Shown here: piece by piece, positions 24,586 to 33,550 of the stretch
Position numbering within the stretch: position 1 is the stretch's first letter
How the letters are laid out: every line of letters starts with the position of its first letter
NCBI GenBank assembly: GCA_002337005.1
Contig: DDFD01000028.1
Span: 1-64,000 of the forward strand
Direction: 5' to 3'
Length of the DNA: 64,000 nucleotides
Source: Flavobacteriales bacterium UBA1937
GTDB taxonomy: Bacteria > Bacteroidota > Bacteroidia > Flavobacteriales > Weeksellaceae
Notes under the pieces: model-generated
What the model saw: only the letters and a program-made list of their open reading frames with translations
Told to the model about the DNA's origin: nothing
The model's database searches: none
Program-made: the position numbers and the translations under genes

Positions 24586-26478
24586 TTAATCTACATCTTT
24601 GTTCAAAAATTTATTTTCTCTAAGACTCACTCTTCCGTTGTTTTCTGAAAGGAAGCTAGAAATCTGCTGTTGAGAAGGGTTTTCTTGTCCAATATTGATG
24701 TTTTTTCTCTTAAATGCAGGAATTGTTTCAAATTCGTTTTCGTTTTCTAAAGTTTGGTAACGAGAATTGAATTCTTTTAGTTTATTTCTTCTTTCCTGAA
24801 CTTTGTCTGAGGCTACATTTTTTTCAATGAATTTGAATTCTTCTTTCGCTTCAGCCTGAGGAATTTCTGTTGGTTTTTCTTCTTCGGTTACAGATTTAAA
24901 ACTTGGTTTAATCTCATCTGCATCTTTGGTGAAAGAAAAAGTGAATTCTACTGGTCTGTCTTGAACGAAAGTTTTAGTTTCTGCTACAGGTTCTGTAATT
25001 TCTGATGTTTTTTCCTCTACCTGAAACTTAATTTCTTCTTTTTTTTCTTCTACAAAAAAGTTAACTTCTTCTGATTTTGGAGTGATTTTCTTTTCTTCAG
25101 TTTCGAAAGAGAAAGATTGAGTTTCTATAATTTCTTCGTCATCAAAGTTGAAAAGCTCTAGAACGCCAGATTCTTTTTCTTCTACTTCAAAGGATTCTGT
25201 ATAGCTTTCGATAATAGGATTTTCGTCTTCAAAGAATTTTATTTCTTCTACTTTTTCTTGCACTGCAATTTCTTCTGACTCAAAATTTTGAGAAAAATGA
25301 TTGGTGGGGAAATCTGGTTTTACATTATCATTATTATCATCTAATAGAAAAACATTTTTGTTTTCTCTTGTAGAAGGAGTTTCTGTTCTTTCTTTAGAAG
25401 AACTTCTGTCAAAAGGTGATTCTCTTCTTGGTCTGTCTGATGGAGAATCATCTAGAGTGTATTTTATTTTTTCTGTAGGACCAGAGTATTTTTGATCATC
25501 AGCAGAAAAACCTGTTGCAATAACCAAAACACTGATTGCATCTCCCAATTCTGGGTCTGTTCCTACCCCGAAAATAATATCTGCGGTATTGCCTGCTTCG
25601 CGCTGAATATGGTCATTAATTGTACCAATTTCGTCCATTGTGGCCTCTTCGTTTCCACTTCTGATAAGGAGTAGAACGTTTTTAGCACCTGTGATTTTGT
25701 TATCATTTAATAATGGAGAATCTAGAGCTTTTTTCACGGCTTCTTCTGCTTTGTTTTCGCCAGAAGCAGTACCAGTTGACATTAAAGCGGTGCCAGAATT
25801 TTGTAAAACTGAACGCGCATCACGGAAGTCAATATTTACATCAAAATAACCTGTGATTACTTCTGCCATTCCTTTAGCGGCGTTAGCAAGAACTTCATCT
25901 GCTTTTGCAAATCCAGACTTGAAGCCCAAATTACCAAATTGCTGACGAAGTTTATCATTATTAATAACGATAAGAGAATCTACACTATTTCTAAGTTTTT
26001 CTAAACCTAATTCTGCTTGATCTAGTCTTCTTTTCCCTTCAAAACTAAAAGGTACGGTTACAATACCGATGGTTAAAATGCCCATTTCTTTGGCAATTTT
26101 TGCAATCACTGGTGCAGCACCAGTACCAGTACCACCACCCATTCCTGCGGTTATGAAAACCATTTTGGTTCCTTGACCGAGAACAGATTTTATTTCGTCT
26201 ATGCTTTCTATAGCAGATTTTTCTCCAACTTCTGGGTCTGCACCAGCACCTAAACCTTCGGTAATGGCAACGCCTAATTGTACTTTGGTAGAAATAGGAT
26301 TATTATCTAGAGTCTGGGCATCTGTATTACAAATGATAAAATCTACGCCATTTATTCCTTTTTCGTACATATGTTTCAGTGCATTGTTACCACCACCACC
26401 TACGCCAATTACTTTGATGATAGATGAAGTACCTTTTGGTAAATCAAATGAAAATCCTGTATTAAATGTATTTTCCAT
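24586..26478 (-). CDS. ftsZ: cell-division tubulin FtsZ
   Basis: A 630-residue FtsZ, the GTPase that forms the Z-ring. The GTP loop GGGTGTG is at 114-120 and the T7 synergy loop NIDFRDARSVL near 217-227. The globular part ends near residue 330. It is followed by an unusually long (about 250-residue) Glu/Lys-rich disordered linker with recurring EEKKEEI-like stretches, then a conserved tail ending LRENKFLNKDVD, the likely binding peptide for FtsA. Long linkers are common in Bacteroidetes. It lies 42 bp downstream of ftsA. Confidence 0.97.
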   Translation of the reverse strand: MENTFNTGFSFDLPKGTSSIIKVIGVGGGGNNALKHMYEKGINGVDFIICNTDAQTLDNNPISTKVQLGVAITEGLGAGADPEVGEKSAIESIDEIKSVLGQGTKMVFITAGMGGGTGTGAAPVIAKIAKEMGILTIGIVTVPFSFEGKRRLDQAELGLEKLRNSVDSLIVINNDKLRQQFGNLGFKSGFAKADEVLANAAKGMAEVITGYFDVNIDFRDARSVLQNSGTALMSTGTASGENKAEEAVKKALDSPLLNDNKITGAKNVLLLIRSGNEEATMDEIGTINDHIQREAGNTADIIFGVGTDPELGDAISVLVIATGFSADDQKYSGPTEKIKYTLDDSPSDRPRRESPFDRSSSKERTETPSTRENKNVFLLDDNNDNVKPDFPTNHFSQNFESEEIAVQEKVEEIKFFEDENPIIESYTESFEVEEKESGVLELFNFDDEEIIETQSFSFETEEKKITPKSEEVNFFVEEKKEEIKFQVEEKTSEITEPVAETKTFVQDRPVEFTFSFTKDADEIKPSFKSVTEEEKPTEIPQAEAKEEFKFIEKNVASDKVQERRNKLKEFNSRYQTLENENEFETIPAFKRKNINIGQENPSQQQISSFLSENNGRVSLRENKFLNKDVD

Positions 26479-26520
26479 ATTTCTTGATGTAAATATTATT
26501 AAACTATTATGGTTATGTTT

Positions 26521-27900
26521 TTATTCTACTTCTTCGAAGAATTTTTTTACTTTTTCTAAAATGGTTTGTCCGAAAGTCAGTTTGCTTCCTTTCTTTTTTT
26601 CTGGCTGAGGTTTTGGCTCTTCTGCTGGTTGAGGTATTATTGTTTGTTCTGACATTGCTTCAACCGTTTTTAGAGCTTCTTGTACTGGCTCTGGTGCAGG
26701 TGTTTCTTCTGCATAATATTCCTCAGATTGTTTTTTATCTCTTATTTTTAAACTTTCCATTAATAAACCAATGGAAGTAGCAAATTCTGGAGATTTCAGA
26801 TATTGGTTTTTATCATTGGCAATGTATTCATTAGCAAAACCTATTCTAGCATCAAAACCTGTAATATAATTGGCTAGCTGACGAAGATTTTTAAGATTAG
26901 AACCACCACCAGTGAGAACAATACCAGCGATTAGTTTTCTCTTTTGTTCATAAGCTCCGTAAGCTTTTAATTCTGTATTTACCATTTCTAGAATTTCTTC
27001 TACTCTGGCATTAATGATGCTTGCCAAAGATTTCAGAGAAATTTCTTTGTCTGGTCTTCCGTGTAATCCTGGGATGGTAACATACGTAGAATCTTTTTCT
27101 AAATCTGGAACCGCAGACCCGAATTTTACCTTCAGTTGTTCTGCGTGTTTTTCTATGATAGAACAACCTTCTTTGATGTCGTCTGTAATTATGCCTCCAC
27201 CATAAGGAATTACACAAGTATGACGAATAATATTATCCTTGAAAATTGCAATATCTGTAGTACCACCACCAATATCTACAATGGCGACACCCGCTTCTTT
27301 TTCTTCTTTGGTAAGAACAGCTTCAGAAGAAGCAAGAGGTTCTAGCGTAAGTGCTTCCATTTCTAGACCCGCTTCTTTTACACATCTTGCAATATTTCTA
27401 ATGCTTCCCATTTGCCCAACTACAACGTGGAAATTAGCTTCTAAACGTTTGCCATGCATCCCGATTGGTTCTTGTATTTCGCCTTCAGAATCTACTTTGT
27501 ATTCTTGCGGAAGAACGTGGATTATTTCTTCACCAGGAAGCATGACTAATTTTTTTACCTGATCTTTTAGTGCTTCTATATCATCTTCGGTGATGTAGGC
27601 TTCAGGATTTTCTCTCATTATATAATCAGAATGCTGTAAACTACGGATGTGTTTACCTGCAATCCCGACGGTTACTTTTTTAATGGGTACGCCAGCAGAT
27701 TTTTCCGCCTCTGAAATGGCAGCTGTAATAGAACTTATGGTCTGAGAAATATTATTGACAATGCCTTTATGCACTCCCAAACTTTTACTTTTCCCAACGC
27801 CCAAAACTTCTATTTTGCCGTGCGAATTTTTTCTACCAACAATGGCTACTATTTTGGTAGTACCGATGTCTAGTCCTACTGAATAATCTTGTGTTTCCAT
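26521..27900 (-). CDS. ftsA: cell-division actin-like protein FtsA
   Basis: A 459-residue actin-fold protein that tethers FtsZ to the membrane. ATPase motifs: YSVGLDIGTTKIVAIVG, VAIVDIGGGTTDIAI and GIVLTGGGSNLKNL. The SHS2-type 1C subdomain lies between the first two. The C-terminus has a Pro/Glu-rich linker followed by KLTFGQTILEKVKKFFEEVE, an amphipathic helix suited to membrane binding. It is preceded by ftsQ (18-bp gap) and followed by ftsZ. Confidence 0.97.
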   Translation of the reverse strand: METQDYSVGLDIGTTKIVAIVGRKNSHGKIEVLGVGKSKSLGVHKGIVNNISQTISSITAAISEAEKSAGVPIKKVTVGIAGKHIRSLQHSDYIMRENPEAYITEDDIEALKDQVKKLVMLPGEEIIHVLPQEYKVDSEGEIQEPIGMHGKRLEANFHVVVGQMGSIRNIARCVKEAGLEMEALTLEPLASSEAVLTKEEKEAGVAIVDIGGGTTDIAIFKDNIIRHTCVIPYGGGIITDDIKEGCSIIEKHAEQLKVKFGSAVPDLEKDSTYVTIPGLHGRPDKEISLKSLASIINARVEEILEMVNTELKAYGAYEQKRKLIAGIVLTGGGSNLKNLRQLANYITGFDARIGFANEYIANDKNQYLKSPEFATSIGLLMESLKIRDKKQSEEYYAEETPAPEPVQEALKTVEAMSEQTIIPQPAEEPKPQPEKKKGSKLTFGQTILEKVKKFFEEVE

Positions 27901-27918
27901 ATATTGCTGTTCTCTTTT

Positions 27919-28749
27919 TTACTGTTTCTTCTCTTCTTTTTGACTTGATTTTTTTTCTTTCTCTTTTTCCAATGGTTTTTCTACAATTTCTTTAGTTTCT
28001 TCTGTGGATAGAGAATCTTCTTCAGGTTTGTAACCGCTATTAAGTGTAGTTACAATTTGGTTGTCATATTTTACAGAGATTTTTGAATATTTCTCTGGAT
28101 TTTGATTCACCAAAAATTTTTCTACAAAAGTCTTAAACCCTTTAATCTTAAATTCAATATGATCTAAATCTCCCAATTCTACTTTGTAAAGTCCTTCATT
28201 GGTAATGAGATTGAAATTGCCATTTTCTTTCGTAATTCCTGCAAAATAATTTTTGCAGAAGCTGTCTTTATCTATTTTTTCTATTAATTCTACCAATTTT
28301 AGGTACTCTTTTTTCTTCACATCACCCGAAACCAGCATACATGGATGCGAATAATTTTTAGAAATGGGAAATTCTGTACCATCTTTATCTACATAAAAAC
28401 CTTTTCCACCATTATTTAATCTAAAAACAGGAACTCTTTGTAAAATATCTAGATGCAATTTTCCGTCTAAGCTTAGATAAACATTGGCGCTATCTACGGC
28501 TGGTAATTCATTTAGTTTTTTCTCTAAACTTGGGATGTCTATGTCGCCTACTTTTTTGGTGGTATTGTATCTTTCTACAATGGTTTTGATGTCTTTTTCA
28601 TCTACAAAATAAACGGGAGATTTATCAGACATTTTCACAGAAATATCATCCAAAGGTTTTTCATTGAACCTCTTCAAAGAGAAGCTCAATAGAAATCCGA
28701 AGATCACTACTGTTACTAATATTTTAAGAATTCTCCACTTGTTTTTCAT
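27919..28749 (-). CDS. ftsQ: cell-division protein FtsQ
   Basis: A 276-residue bitopic protein: short cytoplasmic tail, one TM (residues 8-25), then a POTRA-like domain (about 35-115, KLHLDILQRVPVFRLN) and a beta domain. It belongs to the FtsQ/DivIB family that connects the Z-ring to septal peptidoglycan synthases. The last 40 residues are a charged Glu/Lys tail. Conservation is low, so position between murC and ftsA carries weight. The gap to murC holds heptamer-like tandem sequence (TCAATTC, TCAACTT variants). Confidence 0.9.
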   Translation of the reverse strand: MKNKWRILKILVTVVIFGFLLSFSLKRFNEKPLDDISVKMSDKSPVYFVDEKDIKTIVERYNTTKKVGDIDIPSLEKKLNELPAVDSANVYLSLDGKLHLDILQRVPVFRLNNGGKGFYVDKDGTEFPISKNYSHPCMLVSGDVKKKEYLKLVELIEKIDKDSFCKNYFAGITKENGNFNLITNEGLYKVELGDLDHIEFKIKGFKTFVEKFLVNQNPEKYSKISVKYDNQIVTTLNSGYKPEEDSLSTEETKEIVEKPLEKEKEKKSSQKEEKKQ

Positions 28750-28804
28750 TCTTGAATTCCGCTTTTTAATTAATTTTCAATTCTCAATTCTCAACTTTCA
28801 ACTT

Positions 28805-30160
28805 TTAATTTTCAGAAAGCCAATTCATAATTGGGTCATACAAAGTATCTATGTTTCCTGCACCTACTGTAAGCAAAATATCAAAATCTTTTTCTTTAAT
28901 TTTATTAAAAGCTTGGCTTAAACTGCAAACCTCTTTTTTCTCTAATTTTATTTTTTCTAATAACCAATCAGAAGTTATTCCTTCAAAATCTTTTTGCAAT
29001 TCTCTAGCAGGATAGATATCTAAAAGCAATAATTCATCTGCTGCTTCTAGACTTTCTGCAAAACCTTCTGCAAAATCTCTGGTTCTACTGAACAAATGTG
29101 GCTGAAACACCACCAATAATTGTTTACCCGGATTAAAAGTTCTGATAGAACCAATCACCGCATTTAATTCTGTTGGATGGTGTGCATAATCATCTACATA
29201 AATTTTCTCATTGGTAAAAGAATGTTTGGTGTATCTTCTTTTAATTCCTTTGAAGGTAGAAATTCCCTTTCTAATGGTTTCAAAATCAGTGCCTAAGCTG
29301 TATAAAACAGCAATGGCAGCTGTAGCGTTTTCTACATTATGAATTCCTGGGATTTCCCAAGAAAATTCTTCTGTTTTTCCGTCATAATTAAAATCAAAGA
29401 ACATTTTTTCTCCCTCTATTCTTAGATTGTCAGAATAAAAATCTGCCTCCTCATTTACTGCATACGTTTTGCTTGGTCTTCCTATTTTAACTCCTTTTCT
29501 TATAAAAAGTTGGTCATTTTCTGGTACTAAATCTGCAAAGTCTCTGAAACTTTGTTCTATGGTTTCAGTATCGCCATAAATGTCGAGATGATCTGCATCT
29601 ATAGAAGTTACAATCGCCCAATCTGGTGAAAGATTGAGGAAACTTCTGTCATATTCATCTGCTTCTAGCACAGAAATTTCAGTGCCATTGTAGATGAAAT
29701 TTGATTTATAATTTTCTGCAATACCGCCCAAAAATCCTGAAAAAGGAAGATTGGCAACTTTACAAAGATGAGCTACCAAACTTGATGTGGTGGTTTTACC
29801 ATGAGTGCCTGCTACTGCAATACATTCTGTATTTTCAGTAATTAATCCTAAAACTTTTGCACGTTTTAATACTTCAAAACCGTTTTCGTTGAAGTAATCT
29901 AAAATTTCTAAAATTTTAATCGCCGGCGTATAGATTACGAGTGTTTCCTCGGGTTTTAGAGAAGAAATTTTTTCATTAATCTTATCTTCAAAAACAACAT
30001 CAATACCTTCCGAAATAAGCGCAGTAGTTAATTTTGTCTCGGTTTTATCATATCCCAAAACATTTTTTCCTGAAGCATGGAAATATCTTGCCAAAGCAGA
30101 CATCCCAATGCCGCCAATTCCTACAAAGTAGAAGTTTTGATATGCTTTTAAATTATTCAT
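28805..30160 (-). CDS. murC: UDP-N-acetylmuramate:L-alanine ligase
   Basis: A 451-residue ATP-dependent ligase adding L-Ala to UDP-MurNAc, the first stem-peptide residue. The N-terminal Rossmann motif FVGIGGIGMSALARY binds the UDP sugar, the P-loop is AGTHGKTTTS, and DDYAHHPTE marks the C-terminal domain. Its ATG overlaps the stop of the small secreted-protein gene upstream (ATGA), so the two are coupled. Confidence 0.97.
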   Translation of the reverse strand: MNNLKAYQNFYFVGIGGIGMSALARYFHASGKNVLGYDKTETKLTTALISEGIDVVFEDKINEKISSLKPEETLVIYTPAIKILEILDYFNENGFEVLKRAKVLGLITENTECIAVAGTHGKTTTSSLVAHLCKVANLPFSGFLGGIAENYKSNFIYNGTEISVLEADEYDRSFLNLSPDWAIVTSIDADHLDIYGDTETIEQSFRDFADLVPENDQLFIRKGVKIGRPSKTYAVNEEADFYSDNLRIEGEKMFFDFNYDGKTEEFSWEIPGIHNVENATAAIAVLYSLGTDFETIRKGISTFKGIKRRYTKHSFTNEKIYVDDYAHHPTELNAVIGSIRTFNPGKQLLVVFQPHLFSRTRDFAEGFAESLEAADELLLLDIYPARELQKDFEGITSDWLLEKIKLEKKEVCSLSQAFNKIKEKDFDILLTVGAGNIDTLYDPIMNWLSEN

Positions 30161-30567
30161 TTTTTTATTTTTTCTATGATTTTTTCGTCGGTAAAAAAAT
30201 AGGTGTTATCTGGTTTTCCAAATAATTCAATAGATCTGAATTCAACTTTATTATCATTTACAAACTCATATTTATAAACATCTGTAATTCCATCATAATC
30301 ATGAAGCTCAAAATATTTACCGTCTTTTGTCCACCATTTTCCATTTTCAGTAGATTGCTCTACAACTTCTCCGTCTTTAATTGCAATAAATAATAATATA
30401 CTCTTGCCATCTTCTTGCCTACAAGAAATCCAATATTTTGATAGCCCTACAATTTGTTGATCAGTCTCAGTTCCTTTCCAACATCCAATCATTTTTTTAT
30501 CTAAATTTTGAGAATAAAAACTTGAAAAGATTCCAAAAAAGAAAATTACTAGTATTGCTTTTTTCAT
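30157..30567 (-). CDS. small secreted protein of unknown function inside the dcw cluster
   Basis: A 136-residue protein with a signal peptide (MKKAILVIFFFGIFSSFYSQ). The mature part looks like a compact beta-barrel of lipocalin type: KMIGCWKGTETDQQ at the start, then alternating strands such as GKWWTKDGKYFELHDYDG. No ligand site can be named. It lies between murG and murC, overlaps murC by ATGA and is not part of the usual cluster, so it is probably an inserted passenger. No nearby gene suggests a role in wall synthesis. Confidence 0.65.
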   Translation of the reverse strand: MKKAILVIFFFGIFSSFYSQNLDKKMIGCWKGTETDQQIVGLSKYWISCRQEDGKSILLFIAIKDGEVVEQSTENGKWWTKDGKYFELHDYDGITDVYKYEFVNDNKVEFRSIELFGKPDNTYFFTDEKIIEKIKK

Positions 30568-30580
30568 TTGAATTTAGTTA

Positions 30581-31720
30581 TTAATTTATTCTTAATATTT
30601 TTTCTATTTCCTCTACAATATCTTCTGAAGCTTTTGGTTTGGCAAAAAACTCCAAGTTTTGTGACATTTCTTTTCTTACTGTTTCATTTTCACAAATTTC
30701 TAAAAGCGTGTTCCAAAATTTTTCTTTCATTTCGGTGTCTTTTACCATTCTAGCTGCGTTTTTTTCAACCAAAGTCATTGCGTTTTTGGTCTGATGGTCT
30801 TCTGCTGCAAACGGAAAAGGCACTAATAAAACGGGCTTTTTTGCCACTGCCAATTCCGAGATTGCAATTGCTCCAGCTCTAGAAACAATTACATCTGCCG
30901 CAGAATAGGCTGTTGCCATATCAGAAATGAATTCCTTGATTTGGATGGATGCTGGATGTTGGATGCTGGATGAAATTTCAGCAAAATCTAATTTTCCTGT
31001 TTGCCAAATCAATTGATAGCCTTTTTCTTTTAGTTTTTCTAAATTTTCTTTCCAACCGTTGTTCAGTGTTCTAGAACCTAATGAACCACCTACGGAAAGT
31101 ATCGTTAATTTTTCTTTTTCTAAACCTAATTTTTCTTTTGCTAAATCACTGTCTATTAAATCAGTAATTAAGTTTTCGCGAATAGGATTTCCTAAAAAAT
31201 GAACTTTTGAATTCGGAAAAAACTGTTCCATTTCTGGATATGCAGTGAAAATAGCTTTTGCCTTCTTTCCATTGAAAATGTTGGTTTTCCCAGGTAAAGA
31301 ATTCTGCTCTTGTATAAATGTAGGAATTCCCATTCTTGCAGCAATAAATAAAGCAGGGCCGCTTGCAAAACCACCAGTTCCTACAGCGAAATTTGGTTTA
31401 AATTCTTTAATTACTTTTTTAGCTTTAATTAAACTCGAAATCAATTTGAACGGTAAACCTAAGTTTTTCAATAAATTTCCTCTGTCAAATCCTGCAATGT
31501 TCAATCCTACGATTTTGAATCCTGCTTGCGGAACTTTTTCCATCTCCATTTTACCATTAGCACCAATGAACAAAAATTCTGCATCGGGGAAACGTTTTTT
31601 AATTTCCTGCGCAATAGCAACTGCTGGAAAGATGTGACCACCAGTTCCGCCGCCACTCATTAAAATACGAGGCGCGAGTTTTGTGTTGCGAGTTTGATTT
31701 TGTTCTATACTGTTTGACAT
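30581..31720 (-). CDS. murG: UDP-GlcNAc transferase MurG (lipid II synthesis)
   Basis: A 379-residue GT28 glycosyltransferase that adds GlcNAc to lipid I at the inner membrane. The N-terminal SGGGTGGHIFPAVAIA loop, GTGGFASGPALF, and ISRAGA-type motif (here VSRAGAIAISELAV) are all present. The N-terminus carries about 14 extra residues. Within the gene, 30948-30968 is three tandem heptamers (GATGYTG), encoding the repeated SIQHPASIQ stretch. Directly upstream lie the accessory DUF5131 and tcmP genes, where ftsW would normally be adjacent. Confidence 0.95.
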   Translation of the reverse strand: MSNSIEQNQTRNTKLAPRILMSGGGTGGHIFPAVAIAQEIKKRFPDAEFLFIGANGKMEMEKVPQAGFKIVGLNIAGFDRGNLLKNLGLPFKLISSLIKAKKVIKEFKPNFAVGTGGFASGPALFIAARMGIPTFIQEQNSLPGKTNIFNGKKAKAIFTAYPEMEQFFPNSKVHFLGNPIRENLITDLIDSDLAKEKLGLEKEKLTILSVGGSLGSRTLNNGWKENLEKLKEKGYQLIWQTGKLDFAEISSSIQHPASIQIKEFISDMATAYSAADVIVSRAGAIAISELAVAKKPVLLVPFPFAAEDHQTKNAMTLVEKNAARMVKDTEMKEKFWNTLLEICENETVRKEMSQNLEFFAKPKASEDIVEEIEKILRIN

Positions 31721-31735
31721 TTTTAAAAGTTATCT

Positions 31736-32467
31736 TTAAATCGTTGCTGGTTCTCCATTGTAAATTTTACCTTGAAGAGTTCTGCCATTAGTTTTTTTAT
31801 TTCTCTTTATTCCGTCTTCTCCCCAAGTTCCCCATTGTTTAAAGAAGAATTCTTTTCCTTGCTTTTCACATTGTTTTTTAATGTTAATAGCCCATTCTGG
31901 TTTCATTGGTCTTGCCTTGTGTCCGCTTTCTCCTCCTACAATTATCCAATGAATTCCTTCTAAATCTAATTCTCCCACATCATTTAATAAAGGTTCCATA
32001 GATAAAAATCTAATTTTAGCATTTATTTTTCTTAAAGAATCTATTCTATGTTTTGTTTCTGATGATTCAACAGTTACACCTAACCAAACATTTTCAGGAA
32101 CATCTCGTGTTTCAAAATATTCTTCTAATTTTTTTTCTCTTTTAGTTAAAATTTGATAAGTATGATGTGGTGTTTTTCTAATGGTATCAAAAATTTTGTC
32201 TAAATCTTCAAAAGGCATTTTCTCATGAAATAAATCGCTCATTGAATTCACAAAAAACTTTGTTGGTTTTTTTATTGACAATGGGCTTTCAAACCTATTT
32301 CTCATTATTGAAAACTCGAAGCCATTTTCATAACCTGGAGCTTTCATTGCTTGTAATCTTTTCGCCATAACTTCTGCATAGCAGAACTTACAGCCTGATG
32401 TAACTTTATTACAACCGATAGTTGGATTCCAAGTCGCTTCTGTCCATTCTATTTTAGAAGTTTTCAT
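31736..32467 (-). CDS. DUF5131 (phage Gp37/Gp68-type) three-Cys radical-SAM-like protein
   Basis: A 243-residue member of PF07505. Three cysteines form Cys19-x6-Cys26-x2-Cys29 in GCNKVTSGCKFCYAE, an iron-sulfur-like motif related to radical-SAM enzymes but with different spacing. Later pieces NVWLGVTVESSET, RFLSMEPLL, WIIVGGESGHKARPM and FFKQWGTWG are family signatures. Its activity is unestablished. It overlaps tcmP by ATGA, the known partner arrangement, and lies between ftsW and murG in the dcw cluster, where it does not belong by function. Confidence 0.85.
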   Translation of the reverse strand: MKTSKIEWTEATWNPTIGCNKVTSGCKFCYAEVMAKRLQAMKAPGYENGFEFSIMRNRFESPLSIKKPTKFFVNSMSDLFHEKMPFEDLDKIFDTIRKTPHHTYQILTKREKKLEEYFETRDVPENVWLGVTVESSETKHRIDSLRKINAKIRFLSMEPLLNDVGELDLEGIHWIIVGGESGHKARPMKPEWAINIKKQCEKQGKEFFFKQWGTWGEDGIKRNKKTNGRTLQGKIYNGEPATI

Positions 32468-33546
32468 AAAAATTCTATTTTTTTATTTTTATCAATTTGA
32501 TGAATTCTATCATTAACTAATTCTAAAGGTTTTATTTTTCTATTCTTAATTAAGCCTTTTAAAAAATTATTGGCATGCTTAGGTTGGCAACCAAATTCAA
32601 TTGTTTTATTATAAATTTCATATAGAGATAAGTCTCTTTTAATCCAATTTTCTATTTTTTCCTCTAAATGTGATAATTTCTTTATTTTATTTTCTTCTGG
32701 AAAAATTGATAGTTGCCCATCAATGATTTTTTCATCGTCAATATTATAATTGGCATCTCCAGTATTTTTATTTATATTCCAGCAAACCTTCAAAAATTTT
32801 TCAACTCCATAAGAGTGATTAGACCCAAATATTAGTCCATGTATGTTTTGATTCTTTTTTATAGAAAAAGGCGCAATTACATAATTGTTATTAATTAACG
32901 ATTTATAATATTCAAAAACAATTCTATGTGCATGAAATGGTTTTGCGTTTTCAAAATTTTCTTTTTTTATTTTTAAATATTTCTGAAATTCTAAAGAATC
33001 CCCAAATCTTTTTATATGTGTAGATGAGATAAAAAATAAAAAATCATTTCTTTTAAAACTAATTAATTTTTTAAAAACTTCTTCTGTAATTTGTTTTACT
33101 CCAAATTGATCAAGGAACATGAAATTTGGTTTGTCATATTCAAATTTAATTTCATTAAAAAGTTTCTTAAAGTCTTCTTTGCAAAATTCTATTTCAATAC
33201 TATCTTTTACAGCATGATTATTCTCTAAAAATATTCTAACATTTTCTTTTAACCTTGCAAACGTTACTTCATCAAATTCATTTATTGTAAATCTTATTTT
33301 TAATTTTGATTTTATTATTTTTTCTATATTTTCATTTATAGTTTTTAAAATGATTAGAGGGCTGCCAAATCTATCTTCTGTATCTTTTCCAGCACCTGCA
33401 AAAAAATCATAAATGAAGCATTCAGTCCAACTATAATTTATTGCATTTTTTATAAATACAGGTAGCCATTCTTTAAAATAATCTTCAAAGATTTCTAATT
33501 TTAGAAGTGTTTCTTCATCAAATTTTTTAAAGAAATTTTTTGCCAT
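32464..33546 (-). CDS. tcmP: three-Cys-motif partner protein TcmP
   Basis: A 360-residue protein of the TcmP family, defined by co-occurrence with three-Cys (PF07505) proteins. YDFFAGAGKD (46-55) followed by GSP (61-63), and FLDQFGVKQI (144-153), resemble motifs I and IV of Rossmann methyltransferases, though activity is not shown. The gene is markedly more AT-rich than its neighbours, a sign of recent acquisition. Its ATG lies 4 bp after the ftsW stop and its end overlaps the DUF5131 start, so it is expressed from the essential cell-wall transcript. Confidence 0.85.
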   Translation of the reverse strand: MAKNFFKKFDEETLLKLEIFEDYFKEWLPVFIKNAINYSWTECFIYDFFAGAGKDTEDRFGSPLIILKTINENIEKIIKSKLKIRFTINEFDEVTFARLKENVRIFLENNHAVKDSIEIEFCKEDFKKLFNEIKFEYDKPNFMFLDQFGVKQITEEVFKKLISFKRNDFLFFISSTHIKRFGDSLEFQKYLKIKKENFENAKPFHAHRIVFEYYKSLINNNYVIAPFSIKKNQNIHGLIFGSNHSYGVEKFLKVCWNINKNTGDANYNIDDEKIIDGQLSIFPEENKIKKLSHLEEKIENWIKRDLSLYEIYNKTIEFGCQPKHANNFLKGLIKNRKIKPLELVNDRIHQIDKNKKIEFL

Positions 33547-33550
33547 ATAT

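Noticed and set aside
26201..26608. 135-codon plus-strand frame over ftsZ/ftsA
   Set aside because: It is antisense to well-conserved ftsZ and ftsA coding sequence and shows no family features; a shadow frame.
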